DNA of 64,000 nt from Variovorax ginsengisoli (GCF_030486595.1 NZ_JAUJZH010000001.1:248001-312000), one strand, 5' to 3'; shown: positions 38,865 through 50,778, counted from the first letter of the stretch. Numbers and translations are program-made. The notes: a model not told the origin generated them from the letters alone.

Positions 38865-40090
38865 GACCGGTAGTCGGCGTTGATCGAGACGTAGTCGTGG
38901 CTCAGGTCGCAGGTCCAGACGGTGTCGGCGGCGCTGCCGCGTCCGAGCGCGATGCGCACCGTGATCTCGCTCTGTTTCATGACGCGCTGGCCGTCTTCCT
39001 CGCGGTAGGCCGGATTGCGGCCGCCCTTGATCGCCACGTGGACATCGTCCAGGTAGAGGTCGATGCCGGTCTGGTCGAGGTCGGCGATGCCCGCGTAGCC
39101 GACCGCCGCGAGGATCCGGCCCAGGTTCGGATCGCTGGCGAAGAACGCGGTCTTGACCAGCGGCGAATGCGCGACCGCATAGGCGACCTGTCGGCACTCG
39201 GCCGCATCCTTGCCGCCTTCGACCCGGATGGTGATGAACTTGGTCGCGCCTTCGCCGTCGCGCACGATGGCCTGCGCCAGCTGGCGGGCAACGTTGCGCA
39301 TCGCTTCGAGCAGCGCGCGACCTTCGGGCGATTCGAGCGAGCCGATCGTGGCATGCGCCGCTTTCTGCGTCGCGATGACCACGAACGAGTCGTTGGTCGA
39401 GGTGTCGCCGTCGATCGTCACGCGGTTGAAGGACGCATCGGCCAATGCCTTGGCCAGGGGCTGGATCAGCGCCGGGTCGATCTTCGCGTCGGTGGCCATG
39501 AAGCCGAGCATGGTCGCCATGTTCGGCCGGATCATGCCGGCGCCCTTGCTGATGCCGGTGACCGTGACGGTCGCACCGCCGATCTGCACCTGCTGGCTGA
39601 AGGCCTTGGGCACGGTGTCGGTGGTCATGATGCCCTCGGCCGCGCGCGCCCAATGGTCGGGCGCGGCATCGGCGAGCGCGGCGGGCAGGCCGGCTTCGAT
39701 GCGGTCGATCGGCAGCGGCTCCATGATGACGCCGGTCGAGAACGGCAGGATCTGCTCGGGCGCCAGGTTCAGGTGGCGCGCCAGCGCGATGCAGGTGGCG
39801 CGGGTGCGCGCCAGTCCGTCCTCGCCGGTGCCGGCGTTCGCGTTGCCGGTGTTGATCAGCATCGCCCGGATGCCGAAGTTCTGCGCCAGGTGCTCGCGGC
39901 AGACCTGGACCGGCGCCGCGCAGAAGCGGTTCTGCGTGAACACGCCGCCGACCGCGGCGCCTTCGTCGATCAGGACGACCGTCAGGTCCTTGCGGTTGGC
40001 CTTGCGCACGCCCGCTTCGGCCACGCCGATGCGAACGCCGGGCACCGCATGCAGCGCGGCGGGGTCGGGTGCGGAGAGATTCACTGGCAT
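38861..40090 (-). CDS. argJ: Bifunctional ornithine acetyltransferase / N-acetylglutamate synthase
   Basis: Recycles the acetyl group in arginine synthesis, making both N-acetylglutamate and ornithine. It has 409 residues. The protein self-cleaves into alpha and beta chains at Ala-Thr within [16 protein letters not shown], where the Thr becomes the nucleophile. The ends are conserved too ([22 protein letters not shown], and [15 protein letters not shown]). The start gives the standard N-terminus. It lies 22 nt after secA and is coupled to the DUF815 gene. The secA-argJ pairing recurs in Comamonadaceae. Confidence 0.97.
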   Translation of the reverse strand: MPVNLSAPDPAALHAVPGVRIGVAEAGVRKANRKDLTVVLIDEGAAVGGVFTQNRFCAAPVQVCREHLAQNFGIRAMLINTGNANAGTGEDGLARTRATCIALARHLNLAPEQILPFSTGVIMEPLPIDRIEAGLPAALADAAPDHWARAAEGIMTTDTVPKAFSQQVQIGGATVTVTGISKGAGMIRPNMATMLGFMATDAKIDPALIQPLAKALADASFNRVTIDGDTSTNDSFVVIATQKAAHATIGSLESPEGRALLEAMRNVARQLAQAIVRDGEGATKFITIRVEGGKDAAECRQVAYAVAHSPLVKTAFFASDPNLGRILAAVGYAGIADLDQTGIDLYLDDVHVAIKGGRNPAYREEDGQRVMKQSEITVRIALGRGSAADTVWTCDLSHDYVSINADYRS

Positions 40091-40112
40091 GGAGAAATCC
40101 TGTCGATGGATG

Positions 40113-42890
<2,778 letters not shown>

Positions 42891-43091
42891 GAATGGAGAT
42901 CGATGCACACTCGCCGGATGCGGGCGCCTCGACCGAAATCCCTAAGATAGACAAGAGAACGAACTTGGGCGCGCTTGACCAAAAGGCAAGCGGGCCGGCG
43001 CGCAGGATGCCGGCAAACCGCTGATTTTAGCCACCTTGCCTCGACCTTCCGATCCGCCGCCCATTGCCCGCAAACCGCCTTCGAACCGTCC

Positions 43092-43400
43092 ATGTACCGC
43101 CGTCTCAACCCCGCCGTCACCCTGCTCGAAGCCGCCGAGGGTTCGCCCACCCTGGCGAGCCTGGCGGCGCGCGCGCGTGACGCCAACGAACGGCTGGCCG
43201 CGGTGCAGGACCTGATCCCGACGGAAATGCGGGCCGCGGTCCAGGCCGGGCCGGCCGAAGCCGACGTCTGGTGCATGCTTGTCAACGGCAGCGCCGCGGC
43301 CGCCAAGCTGCGTCAGCTGGCGCCCATGCTGCAGGCGCGGCTCAAGACGCGTGGCTGGGACGTCTCGACGATCCGGATCAAGGTGATGTCGCGGCGCTGA
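43092..43400 (+). CDS. DciA-like protein (DUF721)
   Basis: A 102-residue protein of the DUF721 family. In Pseudomonas and many other bacteria, the DciA protein of this family loads the replicative helicase DnaB and is encoded beside secA, as here. Only the KH-like fold segment is present (LAALAARARDANERLAAVQDLIPTEMRAAV with WCMLVNGSAAAAKLRQLAPML), and the usual C-terminal tail is short, ending VSTIRIKVMSRR. The helicase-loading role is inferred from family and neighbourhood. The start MYRRLNPAVT is chosen because the upstream extension is not conserved-looking. Confidence 0.75.
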   Translation: MYRRLNPAVTLLEAAEGSPTLASLAARARDANERLAAVQDLIPTEMRAAVQAGPAEADVWCMLVNGSAAAAKLRQLAPMLQARLKTRGWDVSTIRIKVMSRR

Positions 43401-43419
43401 GGCCGGCCGCGCCGGGGCT

Positions 43420-44097
43420 TCAGACCTGCGCCAGCGCCAGGCCCAGGGTCAGGGCGACCGAGGTCCCGAAGATGGCCAGCCCGACCGCGCGGCGGCGGTG
43501 GGTCAGCATCCAGAGGATCACCCCCGAGATCGACAGGAAGATCAGGCTGCCGGCCAAGGTGTCGACCAGCAGGATCCAGCCGACCGACATGCCGGCGCCC
43601 TTGTGCATGTTGGTCAGCGTGGCGACGAAGCCGTTCTGGGTGGTCGTGACGCCGACCGAGCGGTTGCCGCGCCAGTAGTCGGCCTGGACGATGGCGTCGG
43701 GTCCGCCGAAGTTGAAGGTCCAGCGTTCGGGCTGCATCAGCGTGTCGGGCTTGCCCTTCTCGCCCCAGGCCACCGGTCGCGCGGGCTCGGTGCGCACCGA
43801 GTTAGGAGGCCGGTCCTGGTCCAGCGCCGCCTGCAGCCAGACGGCCATCTCGGCCGCGCTCGCCGGTGGCGGCTCGGGCAGCGCCAGTTGGGCGCTGGCG
43901 CGCTGCTGGGCCATCGGCAGCTTGAGCACCGCGCGGTGGTTGAGCCAGATGCCGGCGGTGCCGAAGAGCAGGCCGAGGATCGCGCCCCAGAGGCCGATCC
44001 AGCCGTGGGTCTTGCGAATCCATTGCACGGCGGTGGCGCGGCGCTGCAGCGCCTGCACGCGCCCGCCGGCGGCGAGGGCATTCGATGAAGTGTTCAT
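43420..44097 (-). CDS. PepSY-associated TM helix protein
   Basis: A 225-residue inner-membrane protein related to the PepSY-associated TM (PepSY_TM) family, often seen near siderophore or haem uptake genes. It has N-terminal hydrophobic helix(es) (WIRKTHGWIGLWGAILGLLFGTAGIWL, residues ~25-50), a periplasmic domain and C-terminal helices (SVGWILLVDTLAGSLIFLSISGVILWML and the final AIFGTSVALTLGLAL). It has no iron or siderophore gene in this window, so any role in metal reduction or sensing is only by family. It is convergent with the dciA-like gene and followed at its 5' side by tRNA-Thr. Confidence 0.8.
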   Translation of the reverse strand: MNTSSNALAAGGRVQALQRRATAVQWIRKTHGWIGLWGAILGLLFGTAGIWLNHRAVLKLPMAQQRASAQLALPEPPPASAAEMAVWLQAALDQDRPPNSVRTEPARPVAWGEKGKPDTLMQPERWTFNFGGPDAIVQADYWRGNRSVGVTTTQNGFVATLTNMHKGAGMSVGWILLVDTLAGSLIFLSISGVILWMLTHRRRAVGLAIFGTSVALTLGLALAQV

Positions 44098-44126
44098 GGG
44101 AGCGCCGGACGGATGCGCCAGGAAAT

Positions 44127-44202
44127 TGGTGCCGCTTGTCGGAATCGAACTGACGACCTACCGCTTACAAGGCGGTTGCTCTACCAACTGAGCTAAAGCG
44201 GC
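44127..44202 (-). tRNA. tRNA-Thr (anticodon TGT)
   Basis: A 76-nt cloverleaf on the minus strand: acceptor GCCGCTT/AAGCGGC, D arm GCTCAGTTGGTAGAGC, anticodon stem ACCGC/GCGGT around CTTGTAA (anticodon TGT, reads ACA), T arm GTCAG-TTCGATT-CCGAC (one weak pair) and encoded ACCA. It lies between the PepSY gene and sspB with no other tRNA next to it. A TAAAAT-like -10 lies ~11 nt upstream on the minus strand. Confidence 0.97.
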
Positions 44203-44247
44203 GGGACCTGGGATTTTAGCGGGCCGGAACGAACCGGGCCGCGCCGT

Positions 44248-44817
44248 TCATTTGATGCGCTTGAGCGATGGACGCGCCCCGCCGCCGGCCGGCGGCCGTG
44301 GCGGGTCTTCAGGGTCCGGCGGCGGCGTGCTGCTGCTGGTGGCGGCGGGCTCCTCGCCCTCCCCGGTCACCAGGTGCACGACCTTGCTGGCGTCGCCTTC
44401 GGTGCCGCGCGATGCGTCGCGCAGGGGTGTCCGGGTCGAGGCGGCCGACGGCGTCGGGGCGGCAGGTGCGGCAGCCCCATCGGCCGGTGCCGGTGCCGGC
44501 GCCGGGAACGCCATGCCCTGCCCGTTTTCTCGGGCATAGATCGCGATCACGCGGCCGACCGGCACGCTGATCTCGCGCGCCGTCCCGGCGAAGCGGGCCT
44601 TGAACTCGATGAAGTCGTTGCCGAGCTTGAGCGAGCTGGTCGCGTCGAAGCTGATGTTCAGCACGATCTCGCCGTTCTTGACGTACTCGCGCGGCACCTG
44701 CACCGTGTCGTCGACCTGCACCGCGACATACGGCGTGAAGCCGTTGTCGGTACACCATTCGTACAACGCCCGGATCAGGTAAGGGCGGGTGGATGACGAC
44801 TCGAGCGCGTTGATCAT
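44248..44817 (-). CDS. sspB: ClpXP protease specificity-enhancing factor SspB
   Basis: Adaptor that delivers ssrA-tagged and other substrates to ClpXP. It has 189 residues. The folded domain (residues 1-~110; RPYLIRALYEWCTDNGFTPYVAVQVD, LNISFDATSSLKLGNDFIEFKARF) matches SspB, followed by a long low-complexity Ala/Pro tail. The last residues (ARPSLKRIK) match the ClpX-binding C-terminal peptide of SspB. It follows sspA after 19 nt on the same strand, the classical sspA-sspB order, downstream of the petABC genes. Confidence 0.95.
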   Translation of the reverse strand: MINALESSSTRPYLIRALYEWCTDNGFTPYVAVQVDDTVQVPREYVKNGEIVLNISFDATSSLKLGNDFIEFKARFAGTAREISVPVGRVIAIYARENGQGMAFPAPAPAPADGAAAPAAPTPSAASTRTPLRDASRGTEGDASKVVHLVTGEGEEPAATSSSTPPPDPEDPPRPPAGGGARPSLKRIK

Positions 44818-44836
44818 GGGCGACGGCGCAAGCGAC

Positions 44837-45448
44837 TCACTTGCGCATGACTTTTTCGGAGGGCGTCAGCGCCTCGATGTAGGCCGGGCGCGAGAAGATG
44901 CGCTCGGCGTACTTGAGCAGCGGGGCCGCGTTCTTGCTGAGGTCGATGCCGTAGTAGTCGAGGCGCCACAGCAGCGGCGCGATCGCGACGTCGAGCATCG
45001 AGAAGTTGTCGCCCAGCATGTACTTGTTCTTGAGGAACACCGGCGCCAGCTGCGTGAGGCGGTCGCGGATGTGCGAGCGCGCCTTCTCGAGGGCCTTCTC
45101 GTTGCCCTTGGTGGTGCGGTTCTCGAGGGTGGACACGTGAACGAACAGTTCCTTCTCGAAGTTGAGCAGGAACAGGCGCACGCGGGCGCGGTCGACCGGG
45201 TCGCCGGGCATCAGCTGCGGATGCGGGAAGCGCTCGTCGATGTACTCGTTGATGATGTTCGACTCGTACAGGATCAGGTCGCGCTCGACCAGGATCGGCA
45301 CCTGCCCGTACGGGTTCATCACGTTGATGTCCTCGGGCTTGTTGTAGAGATCGACGTCGCGAATCTCGAAATCCATGCCCTTCTCGAACAGCACGAAGCG
45401 GCAGCGATGTGAAAACGGGCAGGTCGTTCCAGAATACAGGACCATCAT
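44837..45448 (-). CDS. sspA: Stringent starvation protein A (GST-fold transcription factor)
   Basis: RNA-polymerase-associated regulator with a glutathione-S-transferase fold that helps the stationary-phase and acid response. It has 203 residues. The N-terminal thioredoxin-like part is YSGTTCPFSHRCRFVLFEKGMDFE, followed by NPYGQVPILVERDLILYESNIINEYIDERF. The active-site Cys is in TCPFSHR but SspA proteins lack GST activity. It starts after a strong AGGAG site. A terminator separates it from petC, so it probably has its own promoter or depends on read-through. Confidence 0.95.
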   Translation of the reverse strand: MMVLYSGTTCPFSHRCRFVLFEKGMDFEIRDVDLYNKPEDINVMNPYGQVPILVERDLILYESNIINEYIDERFPHPQLMPGDPVDRARVRLFLLNFEKELFVHVSTLENRTTKGNEKALEKARSHIRDRLTQLAPVFLKNKYMLGDNFSMLDVAIAPLLWRLDYYGIDLSKNAAPLLKYAERIFSRPAYIEALTPSEKVMRK

Positions 45449-45464
45449 GGCGAAAGACTCCTAA

Positions 45465-45501
45465 AAATCAAAAAGAGTGGGTCGCGTTCGCAACCCACTC
45501 T
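45465..45501 (-). terminator. Intrinsic terminator after petC
   Basis: On the minus strand, AGAGTGGGT and ACCCACTCT (45474-45482 and 45493-45501 in plus coordinates) form a 9-bp hairpin followed by TTTTTGATTTTT. It lies in the 91-nt gap between petC and sspA. Confidence 0.85.
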
Positions 45502-45539
45502 GCGGGACCCGGCGCACGAGGCGCCGGATCGGCGTGGCA

Positions 45540-46295
45540 TTACTTGACGTCTTTCCAGTACGAGGCATTGAGGCGCCACGTGAAGACAATCGCCATGACC
45601 AGGAACAGCAGCACCCAGACGCCGACGCGAATGCGGGTGTTCTGCGCCGGCTCGGCCATCCATTGCAGGAAGCTCACGAGATCGCCCATGTTCTGGTCGA
45701 ACTGGATCGGCGTCATGGTGCCGGGGCTCACTTGCTCCCAGCCCTTGAACACTTCGGTTTCATGGCCGTGGGCTTCGACCTTGTCGAAGACCGGGCGGCG
45801 CTCGCCCTGCAGCTCCCACATGACATGCGGCATCGCCACGGCCGGGAACGCGAGGTTGTTCCAGCCCGTGGCCTTGGTGTCGTCACGGTAGAAGGTGCGC
45901 AGGTAGGTGTAGAGGTAGTCGGCACCCGTGCCGCCGTGGCCGGCACGCGAACGCGCCACCAGGGTCAGGTCGGGCGGCACCGTGCCGAACCATTCCTTGG
46001 CCTGGCGCGGGTCCATGTTGACCCGCATGGTCTCGCCGATCTTGTCGGTCGTGAACAGCAGGTTGTCCTTGATCTGCTGCTCGGTGATGCCGAGGTCGGT
46101 CAGGCGGTTGAAGCGCATGTACGCCGCCGAGTGGCAGCTCAGGCAATAGTTGACGAACAGCTTGGCGCCATTCTGCAGCGCGGCCAGGTCGGTGGTGCGG
46201 TTCGGCGCCTTGTCCCAGGCGAGGCCGCCTTCGGCAGCGTGTGCACCGGTGACGATGCCGAGCGCCGCGATCAACGTGAGGATCAGTTTCTTCAT
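45540..46295 (-). CDS. petC: Ubiquinol-cytochrome c reductase cytochrome c1 subunit
   Basis: Haem-bearing subunit of the bc1 complex, passing electrons from the Rieske centre to soluble cytochrome c. It has 251 residues. A signal peptide (KKLILTLIAALGIVTGAHA) precedes the haem-c motif CLSCH at residues 51-55. The conserved DYLYTYLRTFY segment and the single C-terminal membrane anchor (VGVWVLLFLVMAIVFTWRL) are present. It is the last gene of petA-petB-petC, 16 nt after petB, and is followed by an intrinsic terminator. Confidence 0.96.
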   Translation of the reverse strand: MKKLILTLIAALGIVTGAHAAEGGLAWDKAPNRTTDLAALQNGAKLFVNYCLSCHSAAYMRFNRLTDLGITEQQIKDNLLFTTDKIGETMRVNMDPRQAKEWFGTVPPDLTLVARSRAGHGGTGADYLYTYLRTFYRDDTKATGWNNLAFPAVAMPHVMWELQGERRPVFDKVEAHGHETEVFKGWEQVSPGTMTPIQFDQNMGDLVSFLQWMAEPAQNTRIRVGVWVLLFLVMAIVFTWRLNASYWKDVK

Positions 46296-46311
46296 TCTTG
46301 TTGTCTCCCGG

Positions 46312-47712
46312 TCAGTGAGCGTTGAAAACCACGCGCTCGGGGACCGGCTTGAATTCGCCGAGGCGGCTCCACCACGGCATCAGCAGGAAGAAACCGAAAT
46401 AGAAGAGCGTTCCGATCTGCGAGATGCGTTCGCCGACCGGCGACGGCGGCTGCACGCCGAGGTAGGCCAGCACCACGAAATTGATGACGAACACGCCGTA
46501 GACATACTTGTGCCAGCTCGGGCGATAGCGGATCGACTTGACCGGGCTGTGATCCAGCCAGGGCAGGAAGAACAGGATGACGACCGCGCCGCCCATCACC
46601 AGCACGCCCCAGAACTTGGCGTCGATCGACAGCATCATCGCGACCACGCCGACGGCGACGATCACGATGCCGGCCTTGATGAAGGACGGGAAGCGGGCCT
46701 TCCAGACGCCGTAGGCGGCGGCACCGACCACGCAGGCGATCAGCGCATACATCATCTCGCTGGTGATGGCACGCAGCATCGAATAGAAGGGCGTGAAGTA
46801 CCAGACCGGCGCGATGTGGTTGGGCGTCTTGAGCGAGTCGGCCGGGATGAAGTTGTTGTATTCGAGGAAGTAGCCGCCGGCCTCGGGCGCGAAGAAGATC
46901 ACGGCCGAGAAGATCGTCAGGAACACCACCACGCCGAAGATGTCGTGCACCGTGTAGTACGGGTGCGACGGGATGCCGTCGACCGGATGGCCGTCGGCAC
47001 CGCGGCTGGCCTTGATCTCGATGCCGTCGGGGTTGTTCGAACCCACTTCGTGCAGCGCGATCAGGTGGGCGACCACCAGGCCGAGCAGCACCAGCGGCAC
47101 CGCGATCACGTGGAAGCTGAAGAAGCGGTTGAGGGTGGCGTCGCTCACCACGTAGTCGCCGCGGATCAGCAGGGCGAGGTCAGGGCCGACGAAGGGGATC
47201 GCGGCGAACAGGTTGACGATCACCTGGGCGCCCCAATAGCTCATCTGGCCCCAGGGCAGCAGGTAGCCCATGAAGGCCTCCGCCATCAGGCACAGGAAGA
47301 TCGCGCAGCCGAAGATCCAGATCAGCTCGCGCGGCTTGCGGTAGCTGCCGTACATCAGGCCGCGGAACATGTGGAGGTAGACCACGATGAAGAAGGCCGA
47401 GGCCCCCGTCGAGTGCATGTAGCGGATCAGCCAGCCCCACGGCACGTCGCGCATGATGTACTCGACCGAGCCGAACGCCAGCGCGGCGTCGGGCTTGTAG
47501 TGCATCACCAGGAAGATGCCGGTCACGATCTGGATCACGAGGACCAGCATCGCGAGCGAGCCGAAGATGTACCAGAAGTTGAAGTTCTTCGGCGCGTAGT
47601 ACTTGCCCCACTGGTCGTTCCAGAGCTTGGTCAGCGGGAATCGGTTGTCGACCCAGTTGAGCAGCTTCTCGTTGGCTGGCGCGTTGGGGGAAATTTCGTG
47701 GAATTCAGCCAT
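46312..47712 (-). CDS. petB: Ubiquinol-cytochrome c reductase cytochrome b subunit
   Basis: Membrane core of the bc1 complex carrying both quinone sites and two haems b. It has 466 residues, a full-length cytochrome b. The four haem His residues lie in the expected spots, including HSTGASAFFIVVYLHMFRGL and FHVIAVPLVLLGLVVAHLIALH. The Qo-site motif reads PVWY (NHIAPVWYFTPFYSMLR) in place of PEWY, a variant known in beta- and gammaproteobacteria. Eight membrane segments can be counted. It follows petA after 13 nt and precedes petC. Confidence 0.97.
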   Translation of the reverse strand: MAEFHEISPNAPANEKLLNWVDNRFPLTKLWNDQWGKYYAPKNFNFWYIFGSLAMLVLVIQIVTGIFLVMHYKPDAALAFGSVEYIMRDVPWGWLIRYMHSTGASAFFIVVYLHMFRGLMYGSYRKPRELIWIFGCAIFLCLMAEAFMGYLLPWGQMSYWGAQVIVNLFAAIPFVGPDLALLIRGDYVVSDATLNRFFSFHVIAVPLVLLGLVVAHLIALHEVGSNNPDGIEIKASRGADGHPVDGIPSHPYYTVHDIFGVVVFLTIFSAVIFFAPEAGGYFLEYNNFIPADSLKTPNHIAPVWYFTPFYSMLRAITSEMMYALIACVVGAAAYGVWKARFPSFIKAGIVIVAVGVVAMMLSIDAKFWGVLVMGGAVVILFFLPWLDHSPVKSIRYRPSWHKYVYGVFVINFVVLAYLGVQPPSPVGERISQIGTLFYFGFFLLMPWWSRLGEFKPVPERVVFNAH

Positions 47713-47725
47713 GTTCTTGTTCTCT

Positions 47726-48349
47726 TCAGGCCTTCTTGTCGTCGCCGATCAGGAGGCGCGTGTCGGAGAGGTACATGTGCGGCGGCACCGGCAGGTTGTC
47801 GGGTGCGGGCTTGTTCTTGAAGACGCGGCCGGCCAGGTCGAAGGTCGAGCCATGGCAGGGGCACAGGAAGCCGCCCTCCCAGTTGTCGGGCAGCGAGGCC
47901 TGCGGGCCGGGCTGGAAGCGGTCGGTGGGCGAGCAGCCCAGGTGCGTGCAGATGCCGACGACCACCAGGATCTCGGGCTTGATCGAGCGATGCTCGTTGC
48001 GCGCGTACTGCGGCGTGAACTCGTCGGGGTTGCGCTTCGATTGCGGATCGGCGAGCAGCGGATCGAGCTTGGGCAGCTCGGCGACCTGCTGGGGCGAACG
48101 CTTCAGGATCCAGACCGGCTTGCCCCGCCATTCGACGGTCATCTTCTCGCCGACCTGCAGCGCGCCGATGTCGGCTTCGACCGGAGCGCCGGCGGCCTTG
48201 GCCTTTTCCGACGGCTGGAACGAACTCACGAAAGGCACTGCGACGGCCACGCCACCCACTGCGCCGGCGCAGCCTGAGGCAATCAACCATGTCCGCTTGC
48301 TGGTGTCGATCCGGGGTCGGCCGGCGGTACTCGCGCTGCTGTCACTCAT
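47726..48349 (-). CDS. petA: Ubiquinol-cytochrome c reductase Rieske iron-sulfur subunit
   Basis: Rieske [2Fe-2S] subunit that takes electrons from ubiquinol. It has 207 residues. Cluster ligands are in CTHLGC (C134, H136) and CPCHGS (C163, H166), and C139/C165 form the disulphide. The N-terminal SKRTWLIASGCAGAVGGVAVA anchor resembles the Tat-type signal used by Rieske proteins; the tatABC genes lie 4-5 kb away. The start MSDSSASTAG is chosen at 48349; a Met four residues earlier is in frame. A promoter with TTGAAT-18-TACAAT lies ~44 nt upstream. Confidence 0.96.
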   Translation of the reverse strand: MSDSSASTAGRPRIDTSKRTWLIASGCAGAVGGVAVAVPFVSSFQPSEKAKAAGAPVEADIGALQVGEKMTVEWRGKPVWILKRSPQQVAELPKLDPLLADPQSKRNPDEFTPQYARNEHRSIKPEILVVVGICTHLGCSPTDRFQPGPQASLPDNWEGGFLCPCHGSTFDLAGRVFKNKPAPDNLPVPPHMYLSDTRLLIGDDKKA

Positions 48350-48392
48350 GGAGATCCTCAATCTTCTTCGGGGGGACTTGGGTCAACCAAGG

Positions 48393-48422
48393 ATTGTAGC
48401 GGAGCGTAAAAGGCGAATTCAA
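48393..48422 (-). promoter_or_regulatory. Predicted sigma70 promoter of petABC
   Basis: On the minus strand, TTGAAT (plus coordinates 48417-48422) and TACAAT (48393-48398) are separated by 18 nt. It lies 44 nt before the petA ATG. Confidence 0.65.
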
Positions 48423-48480
48423 CCGCACGCAGCGCCCGCCGCACGCGCCTGTGACCGGACGCAGACACCGCCCCCACCCC

Positions 48481-48486
48481 TATACT
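48481..48486 (+). promoter_or_regulatory. -10 element of mscL
   Basis: TATACT lies 40 nt before the mscL start, in the divergent gap with petA. A -35 with the right spacing is not evident. Confidence 0.45.
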
Positions 48487-48525
48487 GGCCGCCGTTCAAA
48501 ACCAACAGAAGACGAGGTGCACGAC

Positions 48526-48957
48526 ATGAGCTTTCTGAAAGAGTTCCGCGAATTTGCCGTCAAGGGCAACGTGATCGACCTGGCAGTCGGCGTGATCATC
48601 GGTGCGGCCTTCGGCAAGATCGTCGACTCGCTGGTGAGCGACATCATCATGCCGCTGGTCGGACTCATCTTCGGCAAGCTCGATTTCTCGAACCTCTACA
48701 TCGTGCTGGGCCCCAGGCCCAGCGGCGTGGCCGACACGCTGGTCGAACTCAAGAAGGCCGGCGCACCGGTGCTGGCCTACGGCAACTTCATCACCGTGGC
48801 GGTGAACTTCGTGATCCTGGCCTTCATCATCTTTCTGATGGTCAAGCAGATCAACCGGCTGCGCAGCCTGACCGAAGCCCCGCCGCCGCCGGCGCCCGCG
48901 GCCACGCCCGAAGACGTGATGCTGCTGCGCGAGATCCGCGACAGCCTCAAGCGTTAA
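48526..48957 (+). CDS. mscL: Large-conductance mechanosensitive channel MscL
   Basis: Pentameric emergency release valve that opens at lytic membrane tension. It has 143 residues. The N-terminal amphipathic helix and TM1 ([41 protein letters not shown]) are conserved, and TM2 follows ([19 protein letters not shown]) before a cytoplasmic helix with Pro/Ala-rich linker ([24 protein letters not shown]). The chosen ATG gives the standard MSFLKEF start. Its last 11 nt overlap the end of convergent pdxA. A second mechanosensitive channel (MscS type) is at 11.5 kb. Confidence 0.97.
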   Translation: MSFLKEFREFAVKGNVIDLAVGVIIGAAFGKIVDSLVSDIIMPLVGLIFGKLDFSNLYIVLGPRPSGVADTLVELKKAGAPVLAYGNFITVAVNFVILAFIIFLMVKQINRLRSLTEAPPPPAPAATPEDVMLLREIRDSLKR

Positions 48958-50008
48958 CTTCCCCCACCAACGAACGCGCCATCCGCACAGCCTCGATCAA
49001 GCTGGAAGCATCCGCCCGTCCGGTCCCCGCGATATCGAAGGCCGTCCCATGGTCGGGACTGGTCCGCACCAGAGGCAGCCCCAGCGTCACGTTCACGCCC
49101 TTCTCGACCCCCAGGTACTTGACCGGGATCAGCCCCTGGTCGTGGTACATCGCGATCACGACATCGAACTCGCCAGGGCCATCGGCCTTCGCACGGGCGC
49201 GCATGAAGACGGTGTCGGGCGCGTGAGGTCCGTCGGCATCGATGCCTTCGGCGCGCGCGGCCGCGATCGCCGGCGCGATGATGTCGCGCTCCTCGGAGCC
49301 GAACAGGCCGCCCTCCCCCGCATGCGGATTGAGCCCCGCGACGCCGATCTTCGGCGCCCGCCCGAGCACCGCGCCAAGCGCCCGGTGCGCGATCCGCAGC
49401 GTCTGCAGCACGCCATCGGCGGTCACGGCCTCGATCGCCTGGCGCAGCGACATGTGGATGCTGACGAGCACGGTGCGCAGTTCGTCGTTGGCCAGCATCA
49501 TGCGCACCGGCACTTCCGACAGCGGCCGGGCCAGGTGGGCCGCGGCTTCGGCCTGCAGCAGTTCGGTGTGGCCCGGATACGGGAAGCCCGCCGCTGCAAG
49601 TGCCTCCTTGTGCAAGGGGGCCGTGACGATCGCGGCGATCTCTGCGCGCAGCGCCGCGCGCGCGGCCCACACCACGCAATCGCCGGCGATGCGGCCGGCC
49701 TCGGCGCTGATCCGGCCATGGACGATCGGCGCGCCCGGGGGCGCGACCACTTGCAGCACCGGGATGCAGCCGGCCGGCGCATCGCGCACCTCGCCCGGCG
49801 TCTCGAGCAACGCGACCGGCAAGGCCGGCCCGCCGGTCGCGGCGATCGCCTGCGCGGCCCGGCGCACGGTCGCCACGTCGCCGGCCACGAAGCAGCCACG
49901 CAAGTCGGCCGCGGCATCGCGGAAGGCCTTGGCGATGATCTCGGGGCCGATCCCGGCCGGGTCGCCGAGCGTGATGGCGATGGGGAGGGAAGCGTCGTTG
50001 TTGCTCAC
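48947..50008 (-). CDS. pdxA: 4-hydroxythreonine-4-phosphate dehydrogenase
   Basis: Step in deoxyxylulose-5-phosphate-dependent pyridoxal phosphate synthesis. It has 353 residues, starting with GTG ([23 protein letters not shown]). The conserved metal-binding histidines are in [23 protein letters not shown] and [12 protein letters not shown]. The GTG overlaps the stop of the NIF3-like gene (GTGA), so they are coupled. Its 3' end overlaps mscL by 11 nt in convergent orientation. A partner, pdxJ, is not seen in the window. Confidence 0.95.
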   Translation of the reverse strand: MSNNDASLPIAITLGDPAGIGPEIIAKAFRDAAADLRGCFVAGDVATVRRAAQAIAATGGPALPVALLETPGEVRDAPAGCIPVLQVVAPPGAPIVHGRISAEAGRIAGDCVVWAARAALRAEIAAIVTAPLHKEALAAAGFPYPGHTELLQAEAAAHLARPLSEVPVRMMLANDELRTVLVSIHMSLRQAIEAVTADGVLQTLRIAHRALGAVLGRAPKIGVAGLNPHAGEGGLFGSEERDIIAPAIAAARAEGIDADGPHAPDTVFMRARAKADGPGEFDVVIAMYHDQGLIPVKYLGVEKGVNVTLGLPLVRTSPDHGTAFDIAGTGRADASSLIEAVRMARSLVGEVNA

Positions 50009-50778
50009 GCCGGATTGTCGATGTCGATGAATTCGTGGGCCAGGCCCAGTTGGGCGGCGACATGCGCCGCGACGGCCGGCGCCCCGTAGCGTTCGGTGGC
50101 ATGGTGGCCGCAGGCCAGGAAGGCGACGCCCATCTCGCGGGCGTAGTGGGCCTGGGGCTCGGAGATCTCGCCAGTGATGAAGGCATCGGCACCGGCGGCG
50201 ATCGCGGCCTCGAAGTAGCTCTGCGCCCCGCCCGTGCACCAGGCGACGTTGCGGATCGGGCGCGGCGCGCCTTCCACCAGCGTCACGGCCTTGCCGAGCG
50301 CCTTCTCGACGTGCGCGGCCAGCGCCTTCGCATTCGTGAAGCCTTCGCCGTTGTCGCGCGCGCCGAGGAAGCCGAGTTCCTGCTCGCCGAAGCGGCCGGC
50401 CGAGCCCGGGTGCGCGACCAGGCCGAGCCGCAGCCCGAGCTGCGCGTTGTTGCCGAGTTCCGGATGGGCATCCAGCGGCAGGTGGTAGGCGAACAGGTTG
50501 ACGTCGTCGCCGAGCAGGAGGCCCAGGCGCTGTCGCATCCAGCCCGTGACACGCCCGTCCTGGCCGCGCCAGAACAGGCCGTGGTGGACGAAGATCGCGT
50601 CGGCTTCGGCGTGGATCGCGGCTTCGATCAGGGCCCGGCTCGCGGTCACGCCGGAGACGATCTTGCGCACCGTGGTGCGGCCCTCGACCTGCAGGCCGTT
50701 GGGCCCGTAGTCCTTGAAACGCGCGGGCGCCAGCAGCAGGTCGAACGCGTGCAGGAGTTCGTGGCGGGTCGTGCTCAT
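50005..50778 (-). CDS. NIF3-like dinuclear metal-binding protein
   Basis: A 257-residue NIF3/YbgI-family protein. The dinuclear metal site is expected from HHGLFW (IFVHHGLFWRG), HLPLDAH and GHHATE near the C-terminus. Members include the E. coli YbgI, for which GTP cyclohydrolase-type activities have been proposed; the exact role is unclear. The start is MSTTRHELL; 26 upstream residues are in frame but begin in the intergenic region and include non-conserved sequence. It is coupled to pdxA and lies divergent from the HtrA protease. Confidence 0.9.
   Translation of the reverse strand: MSTTRHELLHAFDLLLAPARFKDYGPNGLQVEGRTTVRKIVSGVTASRALIEAAIHAEADAIFVHHGLFWRGQDGRVTGWMRQRLGLLLGDDVNLFAYHLPLDAHPELGNNAQLGLRLGLVAHPGSAGRFGEQELGFLGARDNGEGFTNAKALAAHVEKALGKAVTLVEGAPRPIRNVAWCTGGAQSYFEAAIAAGADAFITGEISEPQAHYAREMGVAFLACGHHATERYGAPAVAAHVAAQLGLAHEFIDIDNPA

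Noticed and set aside
42891..43091. A sigma70 promoter for secA in the divergent gap
   Set aside because: A TATCTT is present on the minus strand but no -35 at a suitable distance, so I do not call it.
44127..44202. tRNA-Thr 3' end as an integration site
   Set aside because: No second copy of its 3' end or integrase gene was seen near it, unlike at tRNA-Pro.
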